Assembly (NCBI GenBank): GCA_038230835.1
Contig: JBBRMM010000007.1
Coordinates: 72,049-136,048, forward strand
Length of the DNA: 64,000 bases
Direction: 5' to 3'
Source: DASUHT01 sp038230835
Lineage (GTDB): Bacteria > Actinomycetota > Thermoleophilia > Gaiellales > JAICJC01
Shown: piece by piece, positions 7,826 through 15,060 of the stretch
How positions within the stretch are numbered: position 1 is the first letter of the stretch
How the letters are laid out: the number at the start of each line of letters is the position of its first letter
Made by a program: the position numbers and the translations under genes
Notes under the pieces: generated by a model
What the model saw: the letters and a program-made list of their open reading frames with translations, nothing else
What the model was told of the DNA's origin: nothing
The model's database searches: none

Positions 7826-8844
7826 GGCCACGGCTCGAGCGGGGTCACGCCGAGTCCCGGGCCGTCGCCGGGCAGCACGCGGCCGTCCTCGAATCCCAGA
7901 CCGGTGAAGGCGTCGTTGGCGTTCAGCAGGTGACCGTCGAGGTCGACAACGTCCACCAGGGGCGAGAGCGCAACCGCCTGGGCGATGCCCAGGCTGGACT
8001 CGTTCATGCACCCCAGCATGACCCGTAGCCCGAGCGCCCTCGCAGCGTGGATCATGCGCAGCGCCTCGCGGATCCCTCCCGACTTCGTGAGCTTGATGTT
8101 GACACCGTCGGCGTGTCCGGCCGCGGCTGCGACGTCGGGGAGGGTGTGGCAGTTCTCGTCCTGCACGATCGGGATCGCAAGGCCGGCCTGGTGCAGCGCC
8201 GCGTAGCCGCCGATCTCGGCCGCGGGCAGGGGCTGCTCGATCAGCTCAACGCCGAGCGTGACCAGCTCCGGCACCAGGCGCTTGGTCGAGTCCACCGTCC
8301 AGGCCTCGTTGGCGTCCACCCGGATCAGCGCGTCGGGTGCCTCTCGGCGCACAGCACGCACGCGCTCGAGGTCGTCCGGCCCGCCGACCTTGATCTTCAG
8401 CGCGTGGTATCCGGCGGCGCGCCGTGTGCGGTCGGCGGTACCCTCCACGGTGTCGATCGAGATCGTGTAACTGGTTGGCGGAGGGCTCGGCGCGAGGCCG
8501 AGGATGCGGTACAGTGGCTGCCCGCAGACCTTGCCCAGGAGATCGTGCAGGGCACCGTCGAGCGCGCACTTGGCCGCCATGTTGCCCGGCAGTTCCCCCA
8601 CTCGCCCGAGCACGGCTGCGGTCGCCAGCGGGTCGTCTCCGAGGAGCGGGTCGAGCCCGCCGAGGAACTGGATCGCGCCGGCGATCGACTCGCCGTAGTG
8701 CGGGTCGGGAGCACCCTCCCCGTAGCCCACCAGGTCACCGTGGCGAAGCGAGACCTGCACCACGTGAGCCTCCGTGTCGCTGCTCCGGGAGATCACGAAC
8801 GGCTCGTTCAGGACGAGCGTGAAGACGCGGCTGGTGAGCTCCAT
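7822..8844 (-). CDS. Enolase-superfamily dipeptide epimerase / DgcA-like racemase
   Basis: 340 residues. Muconate-lactonizing-type barrel of the enolase superfamily. Seen: N-terminal capping domain with YGEGAPDPHYGES, catalytic KIKVG (Lys on strand 2), metal ligands in RVDANEAW, IEQPL and VQDENC, and the second Lys in NIKLTKSGGI, then GCMNESSLGIA. These are the hallmarks of L-Ala-D/L-Glu epimerases and of DgcA (N-acetyl-D/L-glutamate racemase). Translationally coupled to the DgcN-like gene, so N-acetyl-D-glutamate is a plausible substrate; murein dipeptides are the other. Its start lies 55 bp from the attL tRNA remnant. Confidence 0.88.
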   Translation of the reverse strand: MELTSRVFTLVLNEPFVISRSSDTEAHVVQVSLRHGDLVGYGEGAPDPHYGESIAGAIQFLGGLDPLLGDDPLATAAVLGRVGELPGNMAAKCALDGALHDLLGKVCGQPLYRILGLAPSPPPTSYTISIDTVEGTADRTRRAAGYHALKIKVGGPDDLERVRAVRREAPDALIRVDANEAWTVDSTKRLVPELVTLGVELIEQPLPAAEIGGYAALHQAGLAIPIVQDENCHTLPDVAAAAGHADGVNIKLTKSGGIREALRMIHAARALGLRVMLGCMNESSLGIAQAVALSPLVDVVDLDGHLLNANDAFTGLGFEDGRVLPGDGPGLGVTPLEPWP

Positions 8845-8884
8845 GGCCGGCCCAGCCTAACGCAACCTCCGGGAATGGAGTCGA

Positions 8885-8890
8885 TACACT
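8885..8890 (+). promoter_or_regulatory. Probable -10 of the original tRNA-Arg gene
   Basis: TACACT, 9 bp before the first tRNA base at 8900. This is the chromosomal promoter now left in front of the truncated 5' tRNA half; no good -35 is seen. Confidence 0.45.
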
Positions 8891-8899
8891 GCACTCCCC

Positions 8900-8930
8900 G
8901 CGCCTGTAGCTCAGGGGATAGAGCGTGCGC
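8900..8930 (+). repeat. attL: 5' half of tRNA-Arg(CCG)
   Basis: 31 bp identical to 17611-17641, beginning at tRNA base 1 and running through acceptor 5' strand, D-arm and the 5' strand of the anticodon stem. Here it is followed by unrelated DNA, so this copy is a non-functional tRNA remnant. The intact tRNA is at the other end of the element. Confidence 0.9.
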
Positions 8931-8955
8931 TGTCTGAGGTTCGACCAGATACTTT

Positions 8956-9000
8956 TGTCCGGTCAACCCGGTTGACGAGTCCGGCCGACACCCGCACAAT
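8956..9000 (+). promoter_or_regulatory. Integrase promoter with inverted-repeat operator
   Basis: -35 TTGACG (8972-8977), 17 bp, -10 CACAAT (8995-9000), ending 8 bp before the integrase ATG, so the mRNA is probably leaderless. The -35 is the right arm of a perfect inverted repeat GTCAACCCGGTTGAC (8962-8976), preceded by TGTCCGG (8956-8962). A repressor bound there would block int. Confidence 0.6.
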
Positions 9001-9007
9001 AGCGGGG

Positions 9008-9934
9008 ATGGCGACTGATCAACTACCGGCCTTTTGCGCGTATCAGCAGCGCCGGGGGCGCAGCCCTGCGACCCGCGTCAAGTACGCCGTGTACCTTGAG
9101 CCGTTCCTCGCGTGGGTGGGCGACCGCGACCTCGCCGACGTGACCGCGCAGGCGATCGAGCTGGATTGGCTCGTGCGGTGGTACGCCGACTTTGAGCAGC
9201 GCAACGGCCGCCTGCCCGCACCCAAGACCGTCGCCAATCACCTGACGGCGCTCGCGGCGTTTTTCGCGTTCCTTGAGCGGTTCGACTACGTGGTGCGCAA
9301 CCCCATGAACCGGATCGACTCGCCCAAGGTCGAGCAGCGCCCGAATGATTGGCTCAAGCCCCACGAGGACGACGCGGTGCTCGCGGCTGCCCGCTCGCCA
9401 CAAGAGCGCATCGTCGTGTCATTCCTGCGGTTCACCGGCCTGCGCTCGGGCAGCGAGCTACACCACCTGCTCAACGCCGACGTTGACCTCGCCGCCAACA
9501 CGATCAGAGTCCGGCACTCAAAGACCCCTCGCGGCCGCCGACTGCTGCCGATCCTGCCCGAGCTGCGCCCATACATCGAGCGGTGGCAGGTCTATCAGCG
9601 CGCGATCGGCCAGACCGCCCCGGATGCCCCGTTCTTTGCGACTCGCAACGGCACCGCGATGCGACACAAGCAGGTGTACGAGGTGGTCAAGCGGGTGGCA
9701 GCGCGCGCGGGTGTCCGGCCGAGGGTTGCCACCGACCGCGAGCGGATCAACACCACCGAGGTGACCCCGCACACCCTGCGGCGCACGTTCGGCTCGCACC
9801 TGCTCAACAACGGCGTGCGGCTTGAGGTCGTGTCACGGCTGCTCGGCCACGAGTCCACCGTGACAACCGAAAGGGCATACGCGAGCCTGCTTGACGCCGT
9901 GATCGCCGCCGAGGTGCTGCTCGCAGTCGGCTGA
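9008..9934 (+). CDS. int: Tyrosine recombinase (site-specific integrase)
   Basis: 308 residues from ATG 9008. An N-terminal SAM-like core-binding domain (about 1-110; AYQQRRGRSPATRVKYAVYLEPFLAWV) precedes the catalytic domain. All catalytic residues are present: R146 in TGLRSGSE, K172 in RHSKTPRGRR, H255 and R258 in HTLRRTF, H281 in LLGHES and the nucleophile Y291 in TTERAYASL. It would catalyse integration at, and excision from, the tRNA-Arg 5' half. It lies immediately beside attL, as usual. No excisionase is recognised in the element. It is shorter than phage integrases with a large arm-binding domain, so arm-type sites may be few. Confidence 0.93.
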   Translation: MATDQLPAFCAYQQRRGRSPATRVKYAVYLEPFLAWVGDRDLADVTAQAIELDWLVRWYADFEQRNGRLPAPKTVANHLTALAAFFAFLERFDYVVRNPMNRIDSPKVEQRPNDWLKPHEDDAVLAAARSPQERIVVSFLRFTGLRSGSELHHLLNADVDLAANTIRVRHSKTPRGRRLLPILPELRPYIERWQVYQRAIGQTAPDAPFFATRNGTAMRHKQVYEVVKRVAARAGVRPRVATDRERINTTEVTPHTLRRTFGSHLLNNGVRLEVVSRLLGHESTVTTERAYASLLDAVIAAEVLLAVG

Positions 9935-9945
9935 TCCGTATTTCA

Positions 9946-9990
9946 TGTCCGGTTGATCAGGTTGTATTACCCGGATACACCCGCTACTCT
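9946..9990 (+). promoter_or_regulatory. Promoter of the replication operon with TGTCCGG/CCGGTTGA motif
   Basis: -35 TTGTAT (9962-9967), 17 bp, -10 TACTCT (9985-9990). Just upstream, TGTCCGGTTGA (9946-9956) shares TGTCCGG and the CCGGTTGA half-site with the int operator (8956-8975). Likely the same regulator acts at both. Confidence 0.5.
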
Positions 9991-9996
9991 GCGGAT

Positions 9997-10044
9997 ATGG
10001 AACACACAAGCACGTGGGTAACGAGAACGGGGTACGGTGTCTGA
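9997..10044 (+). CDS. Possible 15-residue leader peptide
   Basis: ATG 9997 lies 7 bases after the -10, as expected for a leaderless start, and opens a frame of 15 codons (MEHTSTWVTRTGYGV) that ends at TGA 10042-10044, just past the GTG start (10037) of the next gene in another frame. Translation of this leader could reload ribosomes at that GTG. It may be coincidence. Confidence 0.3.
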   Translation: MEHTSTWVTRTGYGV

Positions 10045-10477
10045 CTACACCGAGCAGCGCGAGTGCTGCAAGTGCGGCAAGACCTTTGAGGCGCGCGAGA
10101 TAGGCGAGGGGCTTACTGCCCTCGTGCCGATGTACTGCTCGCCCGAGTGTTTCCACAAGGCGCGCGGTGCCGAGCGCAAGCAGGCATGGCTCGACGCCGA
10201 CCCCGAGCGCAAAGCCGAGTACGACCGCAGGCGCGCCGAGCGTCAACGCGACAAGCGCAAGCTGCTGCGCGATGCCGACGTGATGCTTGAGGCGTCCATG
10301 ATCTTTTTGCGCGAGGGGCGCGATCAGCGCAACGACCCCGAGCTGTCCGCCGCCGCTTTGCTCGCAACCGACATGTACACCGAGCTAATGATCCGGGCGG
10401 GCGCAATCAAGCGTGAGGACGGCCTCGGCCTCAAGCCCGCCAGCGAGCGAGGTGGCAGTCATGCCGACCAAGCCTAA
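10037..10477 (+). CDS. Unknown protein with N-terminal zinc-finger-like cysteines
   Basis: 146 residues from GTG 10037. Not a family I recognise. The N-terminus has CCKCGKTF (about residues 10-17) and MYCSPECFHKA (about 37-47), a C-x2-C...C-x3-C set that looks like a small treble-clef or zinc-ribbon site. A long basic, highly charged helical segment follows (RKAEYDRRRAERQRDKRKLL), then a C-terminal helical part. First gene of the element's replication operon and overlapping the prim-pol start by 17 bp. A DNA-binding or accessory replication role is possible but unproven. Confidence 0.65.
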   Translation: MSDYTEQRECCKCGKTFEAREIGEGLTALVPMYCSPECFHKARGAERKQAWLDADPERKAEYDRRRAERQRDKRKLLRDADVMLEASMIFLREGRDQRNDPELSAAALLATDMYTELMIRAGAIKREDGLGLKPASERGGSHADQA

Positions 10478-12332
10478 GCCCCTCACCGGGCCGACCTCAC
10501 CCGCCGAGGGTGCGGCGTGGGCGCACGAGCAGGGCTTTGCCGTGGCGCAGGCCAAGCCGAACAACAAGCTGCCCCGCACCAAGTGGAAAGCCCAAGCCAC
10601 CCGCGACGAGCGGATCATCGCGGGTTGGTGGGCAGGCTCACCCAACGCCAACGTGATCATCGCCTGCGGCGAGGCGTCCGACCTGCTCGTGATCGACTGC
10701 GACCGCAAGGGCGACGTTGACGGCATGGCGGCCCTCAGGGCCGAGGCCGAGCGGCTCGGCGTGACGATCCCCAAGACCCTGACGGCGAGCACACCCTCGG
10801 GCGGCCTGCACCTGTACTACCGACACGTGCCCGGTGTGACTATCGGCCAAAACGCCTTGCCCGGCGTTGATTGGCGAGGCGAGAACGGATACGTCGTCGG
10901 GCCGGGCTCGACCATCGACGGCAAGGCGTACAAGGTGGCGCGACCGCTGCCGATCGTGCCGTGCCCCGACTGGATCGTGGCGCTGCTCAAGGCCAAGCCC
11001 GCCAAGGCCGTGCTGGCACCCGTGGCACCCGGCGAGCCCTACCCGGCCCTTGAGCACGACATTAGGCTGCGGAAAGCGGCCGTCAAGCTGCTGCGAGCGG
11101 GTGCCAGCCACGAGTCCGTTGTCGCCGAGCTGTACTACCTGATCGCGGCGCATTGCCCGACGCCGCCGGGCAAAGAACCGTACACCGATGCCGATATCCG
11201 CGAGCGGTTGGCAAGGCCGCTCGACGGCAAGGACGACCTGCTGCGCGAAATCCGCCTCGTACACTCGGTCACCGACCCCGAGCTGCGCAAGACCACCCCG
11301 AGGTACGTTGACGGGTACGACCCCGACACCGTAAGTGTTCCGGCTGTCGAGGGCCGGGCGCGCAGGTTTCTGACGCTGGCCGACCTCGACAACCTCGACC
11401 CGCCCGAGTTTCTGATCGACCGCGCGATCGTCGCCGAGGGCGACAACATGATCGTGGGCCGTCACTCGGCGCTCAAGTCGGCGACCGCGCAGGACATGGC
11501 CGTGTGCATCGCGGCCGGTATCCCGTGGCACGGGCACGCCGTCAAGCAGGGGCGCGTGGTGTACGTGTGCGGCGAGGGCTTGAGCGGCCTGCGCGGTCGA
11601 TTCGCGGCGCTCAGACGGCACTACGGCGTCGAGATTGACCCCGACATGCTGATCGTCACCGACGCTGTACAGCTCACCAAGCCCGAGGCTGTCGCCGAGC
11701 TGGCCGACGGCATCGGCACGGCTGCCCTGATCGTGCTCGACACGATCGCCCGGTGTGCCGTCGGGGTCGAGGAAAACAGCGCCCGCGACATGGGGCTCGT
11801 GGTAGCCGGGCTCGGCGAGCTGCGCCGACTGACCGGCGCGGCAACACTCGGGATTCACCATACCGGCCATGACGGCGAGCACGGGCGCGGATCGTCCGCC
11901 GTACCGGGCGCGCTCGACAGCGAAATCAAGGCCATGCGCGACAGTGACGAGCTGACGCTCAAGTTCACCAAGGCGCGAGATTGGGCCGAGCCCGACGACC
12001 TGCACCTGCGGATCGAGCGTGACCCGTTCGGCGGATCGTTCGTGCTCGTTGAGTCGGCCGGTATGTCGAGCACCGCAGGCGCGCTCGGTGACCTCTTGGA
12101 CGTGTGGCCGGTGACGATCGAGGCCGTGCCCGTACGCCGAGGCGAGGCAGCCGCAAGGCTCAAGATCGACACCACCGACGCCAACGGCAGGCGGGCGATC
12201 GGCGTCCGCATGGATCGCCTCGTCACCCTCGGCTACTGCATCGCCCGACAACTCGGCACGGCCACCAACTCGCCTTGGGAATACGAGCTGACCGAGCACG
12301 GCAGGCAGGCTCGTTTGGGGGCAGCGTCGTGA
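10461..12332 (+). CDS. Bifunctional primase-polymerase / AAA (RepA-like) helicase, element replication protein
   Basis: 623 residues from ATG 10461; an earlier in-frame TTG/ATG at 10413 lies inside the upstream gene. Domain 1 (about 10-175) is a prim-pol (archaeo-eukaryotic primase): VIDCD metal motif (D79, D81), SGGLHLYYRH with the conserved His (H117), then the GVDWRGENGYVVGPGS region. Domain 2 (about 310-520) is a RepA/AAA_25-type ATPase: GRHSALKSATA (residues 333-343, degenerate Walker A with K-S) and LIVLDTIAR (Walker B, D427), followed by GIHHTGHDGEHGRGSSAVPGAL, the usual sensor region of RepA-like helicases. The C-terminus looks like a winged helix. It would unwind and prime the excised element at the adjacent iteron tract. 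Confidence 0.88.
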   Translation: MPTKPKPLTGPTSPAEGAAWAHEQGFAVAQAKPNNKLPRTKWKAQATRDERIIAGWWAGSPNANVIIACGEASDLLVIDCDRKGDVDGMAALRAEAERLGVTIPKTLTASTPSGGLHLYYRHVPGVTIGQNALPGVDWRGENGYVVGPGSTIDGKAYKVARPLPIVPCPDWIVALLKAKPAKAVLAPVAPGEPYPALEHDIRLRKAAVKLLRAGASHESVVAELYYLIAAHCPTPPGKEPYTDADIRERLARPLDGKDDLLREIRLVHSVTDPELRKTTPRYVDGYDPDTVSVPAVEGRARRFLTLADLDNLDPPEFLIDRAIVAEGDNMIVGRHSALKSATAQDMAVCIAAGIPWHGHAVKQGRVVYVCGEGLSGLRGRFAALRRHYGVEIDPDMLIVTDAVQLTKPEAVAELADGIGTAALIVLDTIARCAVGVEENSARDMGLVVAGLGELRRLTGAATLGIHHTGHDGEHGRGSSAVPGALDSEIKAMRDSDELTLKFTKARDWAEPDDLHLRIERDPFGGSFVLVESAGMSSTAGALGDLLDVWPVTIEAVPVRRGEAAARLKIDTTDANGRRAIGVRMDRLVTLGYCIARQLGTATNSPWEYELTEHGRQARLGAAS

Positions 12333-12366
12333 CCTTGATCCGACCACTGATCCCCGTGTGTCACGA

Positions 12367-12467
12367 TGACACACCGTGTGTACACACCGTGTGTCAAATG
12401 TGTATGTGCACCGTAGGTGCACACACTGACACACACACACTGACACACGACACACGAGCCGACACAC
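12367..12467. repeat. Iteron-like, palindrome-rich tract (candidate origin)
   Basis: In the 154-bp gap after the replication gene: a 30-bp near-perfect palindrome (12367-12396, TGACACAC arms, two mismatched positions), a perfect inverted repeat GTGCACC-GTA-GGTGCAC (12406-12422), then (T)GACACAC units at 12427, 12441, 12449 and 12461. CA-rich, unlike its surroundings. Fits Rep binding sites or an operator for the downstream genes. Confidence 0.6.
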
Positions 12468-12486
12468 CGCCCCCGAGGCTGACGGC

Positions 12487-12930
12487 ATGAGCGACCCGAG
12501 ACACGATGCCCTGCGCGACCTCTTTGGCAGCAGCCCCTACTTGCGCGACCACCTGCCCACCGGGCCGATGACCGCTGCCGAGTCGGCCGAGTTCCAAGCC
12601 GACTTTATCCGCGCCTGCGAGGGCAACGAGATTCACGAGGTGCGCAGCGGCATCCCGATCGTTGACGACCGATTCAGCGAGCCCGAGTACGAGCGCGAGG
12701 TTGACCTGCGCATGGCCGACCTGATCGCCGAGTGCATGGCCGTGCACCCCGACCTCGACCTGTCCGACCCCAAGACCCTGCGCCTACTGCGAGCGGTGTA
12801 CGTGCTCGGAACGATGGACGACACCCTGCACGAATACTGCCTGTCTCAGACCGTGTACACCCGAGCGCAAGAGGCGCGATCAAACGCCGACGCTCAGTAC
12901 CAAGCCAACCGAAAGGACGACGACACGTGA
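12487..12930 (+). CDS. Unknown acidic protein of the element
   Basis: 147 residues from ATG 12487. No family recognised. It is acidic and helical (MTAAESAEFQADFIRACEGNEIHEVRSGIPIVDDRFSEPEYEREVDLRMADLIAECMA), with a C-terminal segment of likely helices (LRLLRAVYVLGTMDDTLHEYCLSQTVYTRAQEA). No signal peptide, membrane helix or catalytic motif seen. It follows the candidate origin and is coupled to the next gene by a GTGA overlap, so it belongs to the replication/early operon or to one started within the CA-rich tract. Confidence 0.65.
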   Translation: MSDPRHDALRDLFGSSPYLRDHLPTGPMTAAESAEFQADFIRACEGNEIHEVRSGIPIVDDRFSEPEYEREVDLRMADLIAECMAVHPDLDLSDPKTLRLLRAVYVLGTMDDTLHEYCLSQTVYTRAQEARSNADAQYQANRKDDDT

Positions 12931-13085
12931 CGACACCCGCACCTGCCCTGCACCCGCACGCACCAACGTGGGACGAGGACACCAAGCGCGAGGCCAACGC
13001 TGCCCTGCTCGCACTCGCACGACGACTGCTGCTCACACCGACACCCGCCCATGACAACGACACACACACACACCCGAACACCTGA
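12927..13085 (+). CDS. Small unknown protein (52 aa) of the element
   Basis: Starts with GTG 12927 overlapping the stop of the upstream gene (GTGA). Composition is unusual: a Pro/Ala/His-rich start (TTPAPALHPHAPTW), a central helix EDTKREANAALLALARRLLL, and a Thr/His tail encoded by a CA repeat (NDTHTHPNT). Function unknown. The overlap argues that it is translated. Confidence 0.45.
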   Translation: MTTPAPALHPHAPTWDEDTKREANAALLALARRLLLTPTPAHDNDTHTHPNT

Positions 13086-13227
13086 CCCTGCCCCCCGTAT
13101 CGTGGTGCAGCGCGCAGGCGAGCACGGCCTCGACTCGATCAGCTCACCCGCCCCTATGGGGGATGGCACCTCGATCTTGACACGATGCCAAGGTACCGCC
13201 GTCCCTCGACTCTTTTCGCGTGCGCAG

Positions 13228-13257
13228 GTTTCGCGAAACGGTGTAACCTGCTATAGG
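13228..13257 (+). promoter_or_regulatory. Promoter with GTTTCGCGAAAC operator before terS
   Basis: Perfect 12-bp palindrome GTTTCGCGAAAC (13228-13239) overlapping a possible -35 (TTTCGC, 13229-13234), 17 bp, extended -10 TGC-TATAGG (13252-13257). The start site would lie about 11 bp before the terS GTG. The remaining 13086-13227 shows nothing convincing. Confidence 0.45.
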
Positions 13258-13274
13258 CGCACGGCGGTCACCCC

Positions 13275-13829
13275 GTGAGCCGTCGCGGCCCTGCCCCCAA
13301 GCCTCGCGAGGCCAAGCTGCTCGCAGGCAACCCAAGCCGACGGCCGCTGCCCGAGCCCGTGATCGTTGGCGCTCGGCAGGTCGCGGCACCGCTACCGCCT
13401 GCCCGGTTGTCGCCCGAGGTGGCCGAGGTGTACACCGACCTGGCCGAGCTGCTCACCGACGCGGGGTATCTCGTGACGGGCGACCTTGAGCTGCTTGAGC
13501 GACTCGCGTTTGCGATCGCACTCGTGCGACGGGTCGAGGACGAGCTGCGGGACGCCGAGCTGACCGTCGAGGGTGCTAAGGGTGGCGAGGTTGCCAACCC
13601 GCTGCTGCGGATTCAACGGGACGCGGCGAAGCAGGTGCACTCGTTGTGCGTCGAGTTTGGCTTGAGCCCGAGCGCGCGAGCCCGCCTTGGCGTGACGGTG
13701 GCGACGGGCGCAACGTTGGCGCGCAAGCTGCGCGACGACGACACGATCGTGACCGCGAGCGGCTCGTTCTCGCGCACCGAGCTGATCAACGAGTACAACA
13801 ACCGACCCGAAAGTGAGCAAGGACAATGA
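13275..13829 (+). CDS. terS: Phage terminase small subunit, P27 family
   Basis: 184 residues from GTG 13275. The N-terminus KPREAKLLAGNPSRRPLPEP (about 9-28) is the signature of P27-like small terminases, followed by a helical body (VYTDLAELLTDAGYLVTGDLELLERLAFAIALVRRVEDEL), the NPLLRIQRDAAKQVHSLCVEFGLSPSARARLG segment that typifies the family's C-terminal half, and a basic end. Small terminases recognise packaging sites and hand DNA to the large subunit. No large subunit or structural gene follows. In satellites such a solitary TerS redirects a helper phage's packaging machine to satellite DNA, and I infer the same role here. Confidence 0.85.
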   Translation: MSRRGPAPKPREAKLLAGNPSRRPLPEPVIVGARQVAAPLPPARLSPEVAEVYTDLAELLTDAGYLVTGDLELLERLAFAIALVRRVEDELRDAELTVEGAKGGEVANPLLRIQRDAAKQVHSLCVEFGLSPSARARLGVTVATGATLARKLRDDDTIVTASGSFSRTELINEYNNRPESEQGQ

Positions 13830-14098
13830 TCAAGTGCAGGTGTGGCGCAACCGTTGACGTGGCGGCCGAAGTGGCCGCCCACCCGCAGTATCGAGGGCAC
13901 GGGAGCTGCCCCGACTGCGGCCGCGCGATTTGGCACCGTGGCGGCGACTGGCTCGGCAAGTACATGGTGGAAACCGATCAGGCCATGTCCGACGCCGAGT
14001 ACAAGGCGTCGGTCACGCTCGTGTTTACCGCCGAGGACGCCGAGTATTTCAAGGACACCACCGGGTTTGAGTGGCTGCGGGACGACGTGTCGGCGTAG
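13826..14098 (+). CDS. Small zinc-ribbon protein of the element
   Basis: 90 residues; ATG 13826 overlaps the terS stop (ATGA), so the two are co-translated. C4, C6, C28 and C31 (KCRCGAT ... GSCPDCGRAIW) form a likely zinc ribbon. The rest is acidic with aromatic residues (YMVETDQAMSDAEYKASVTLVFTAEDAEYF). Unknown function; coupling to terS suggests a packaging or helper-interference role. Confidence 0.6.
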   Translation: MIKCRCGATVDVAAEVAAHPQYRGHGSCPDCGRAIWHRGGDWLGKYMVETDQAMSDAEYKASVTLVFTAEDAEYFKDTTGFEWLRDDVSA

Positions 14099-14148
14099 TG
14101 GGGCTGCGCGGCGGGCGCCCGCCTTGACCCTCGGTATACGATCGTCCG

Positions 14149-15015
14149 GTGGCTCGCATTTTCGGTGAGGTGGCAGGGCACCCAGAGGGATCGACGTACG
14201 CCGATCGGCGCTCTGCTGCCCCGGTGCATGCCCCGTTGCAGCACGGCATATCGGGCAGCGAGTCCGAGGGCGCCGACTCGATCGTCGTCAGCGGCGGATA
14301 CGAGGACGACGAGGACTTCGGCGACCTGATCGTTTACACGGGTGCGGGTGGTCGTGACCCGGCCACCGGGGCCCAAGTCGCCGATCAGGAGCTGACACGA
14401 CAGAACCTCGCGCTCGCTCGCAGCAGCACCGACGGGCTACCCGTGCGGGTGGTTCGCGGCGCCGGTGGCGATCCCGCCCGGGCACCCGCGAGCGGGTACC
14501 GATACGACGGTCTTTACGCCGTCACGTCCTATTGGCACGAGCGCGGCCGATCTGGGCACATGGTGTGCCGGTACGAGCTGCGCAAGTTACGCCCGGATGG
14601 CTCGATCGCACCGGCACCAACTGCCGCGAGGCCGACCAGCCCGCCGCGAAGGGCGACGACGACCACCGAGCGAATCGTGCGCATCACGGAGGTGGCGCGC
14701 CGGGTCAAGGCGTTGCATGGCAACACTTGCCAGGTGTGCGGCGCGGCCGTCTCGACCCCGGCGGGGCCGTATGTTGAGGCATCTCACATACGCCCCCTCG
14801 GTCGGCCGCACAACGGCCCGGACGCCGAGGCGAACGTGCTCAGCTTGTGCCCGAACGATCACGTTCGATTCGACACCGGGGGGATCGTGGTGCACGACGA
14901 CCATCGGATCGAGGACACCGCGTCGGGCGCGACTGTCGGCCGACTGCGAACCGTGCCTGGTCACTCGATCGACCCAGCCCACCTGGCCTACCACCGGGAG
15001 CGGTTCGGCCCGTAG
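14149..15015 (+). CDS. SRA (YDG)-HNH endonuclease, modification-dependent (type IV-like) restriction enzyme
   Basis: 288 residues from GTG 14149. Residues 1-150 form an SRA/YDG domain, which flips and reads modified cytosine: FGEVAGHPEGSTYADR (5-20), the ISGSESEGADSIVVSGGYEDDEDFGDLIVYTGAGGRD core (34-70), and GYRYDGLYAVTSYWHERG (117-133). After a Pro/Thr linker, residues 188-250 carry an HNH nuclease with zinc cysteines C194, C197 and C234, the catalytic motif EASHIRP (H213) and N229, H238. The order SRA then HNH matches 5mC-dependent nucleases such as parts of ScoMcrA and TspA15I. A -10 TACGAT (14137-14142) ends 7 bp before the GTG, implying its own leaderless transcript and constitutive defence against phages with modified DNA. 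Confidence 0.87.
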   Translation: MARIFGEVAGHPEGSTYADRRSAAPVHAPLQHGISGSESEGADSIVVSGGYEDDEDFGDLIVYTGAGGRDPATGAQVADQELTRQNLALARSSTDGLPVRVVRGAGGDPARAPASGYRYDGLYAVTSYWHERGRSGHMVCRYELRKLRPDGSIAPAPTAARPTSPPRRATTTTERIVRITEVARRVKALHGNTCQVCGAAVSTPAGPYVEASHIRPLGRPHNGPDAEANVLSLCPNDHVRFDTGGIVVHDDHRIEDTASGATVGRLRTVPGHSIDPAHLAYHRERFGP

Positions 15016-15060
15016 ACGGGTCATGGTCACGTCCGGCCACGGTGGTACGGTCAGCAAGGG

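Noticed and set aside
12367..12467. CRISPR-like array
   Set aside because: Repeat units are 7-8 bp with irregular or no spacers, and no cas genes are present; better explained as iterons or operators.
10638..12488. 616-codon open frame on the minus strand under the prim-pol gene
   Set aside because: It is the antisense shadow of a well-supported replication gene; composition is Gly/Arg/Val-rich without domains.
13051..13278. 75-codon plus-strand frame ending with a GTGA overlap at terS
   Set aside because: It covers the candidate promoter and operator, begins in a CA repeat and has no protein-like features; overlap may be chance.
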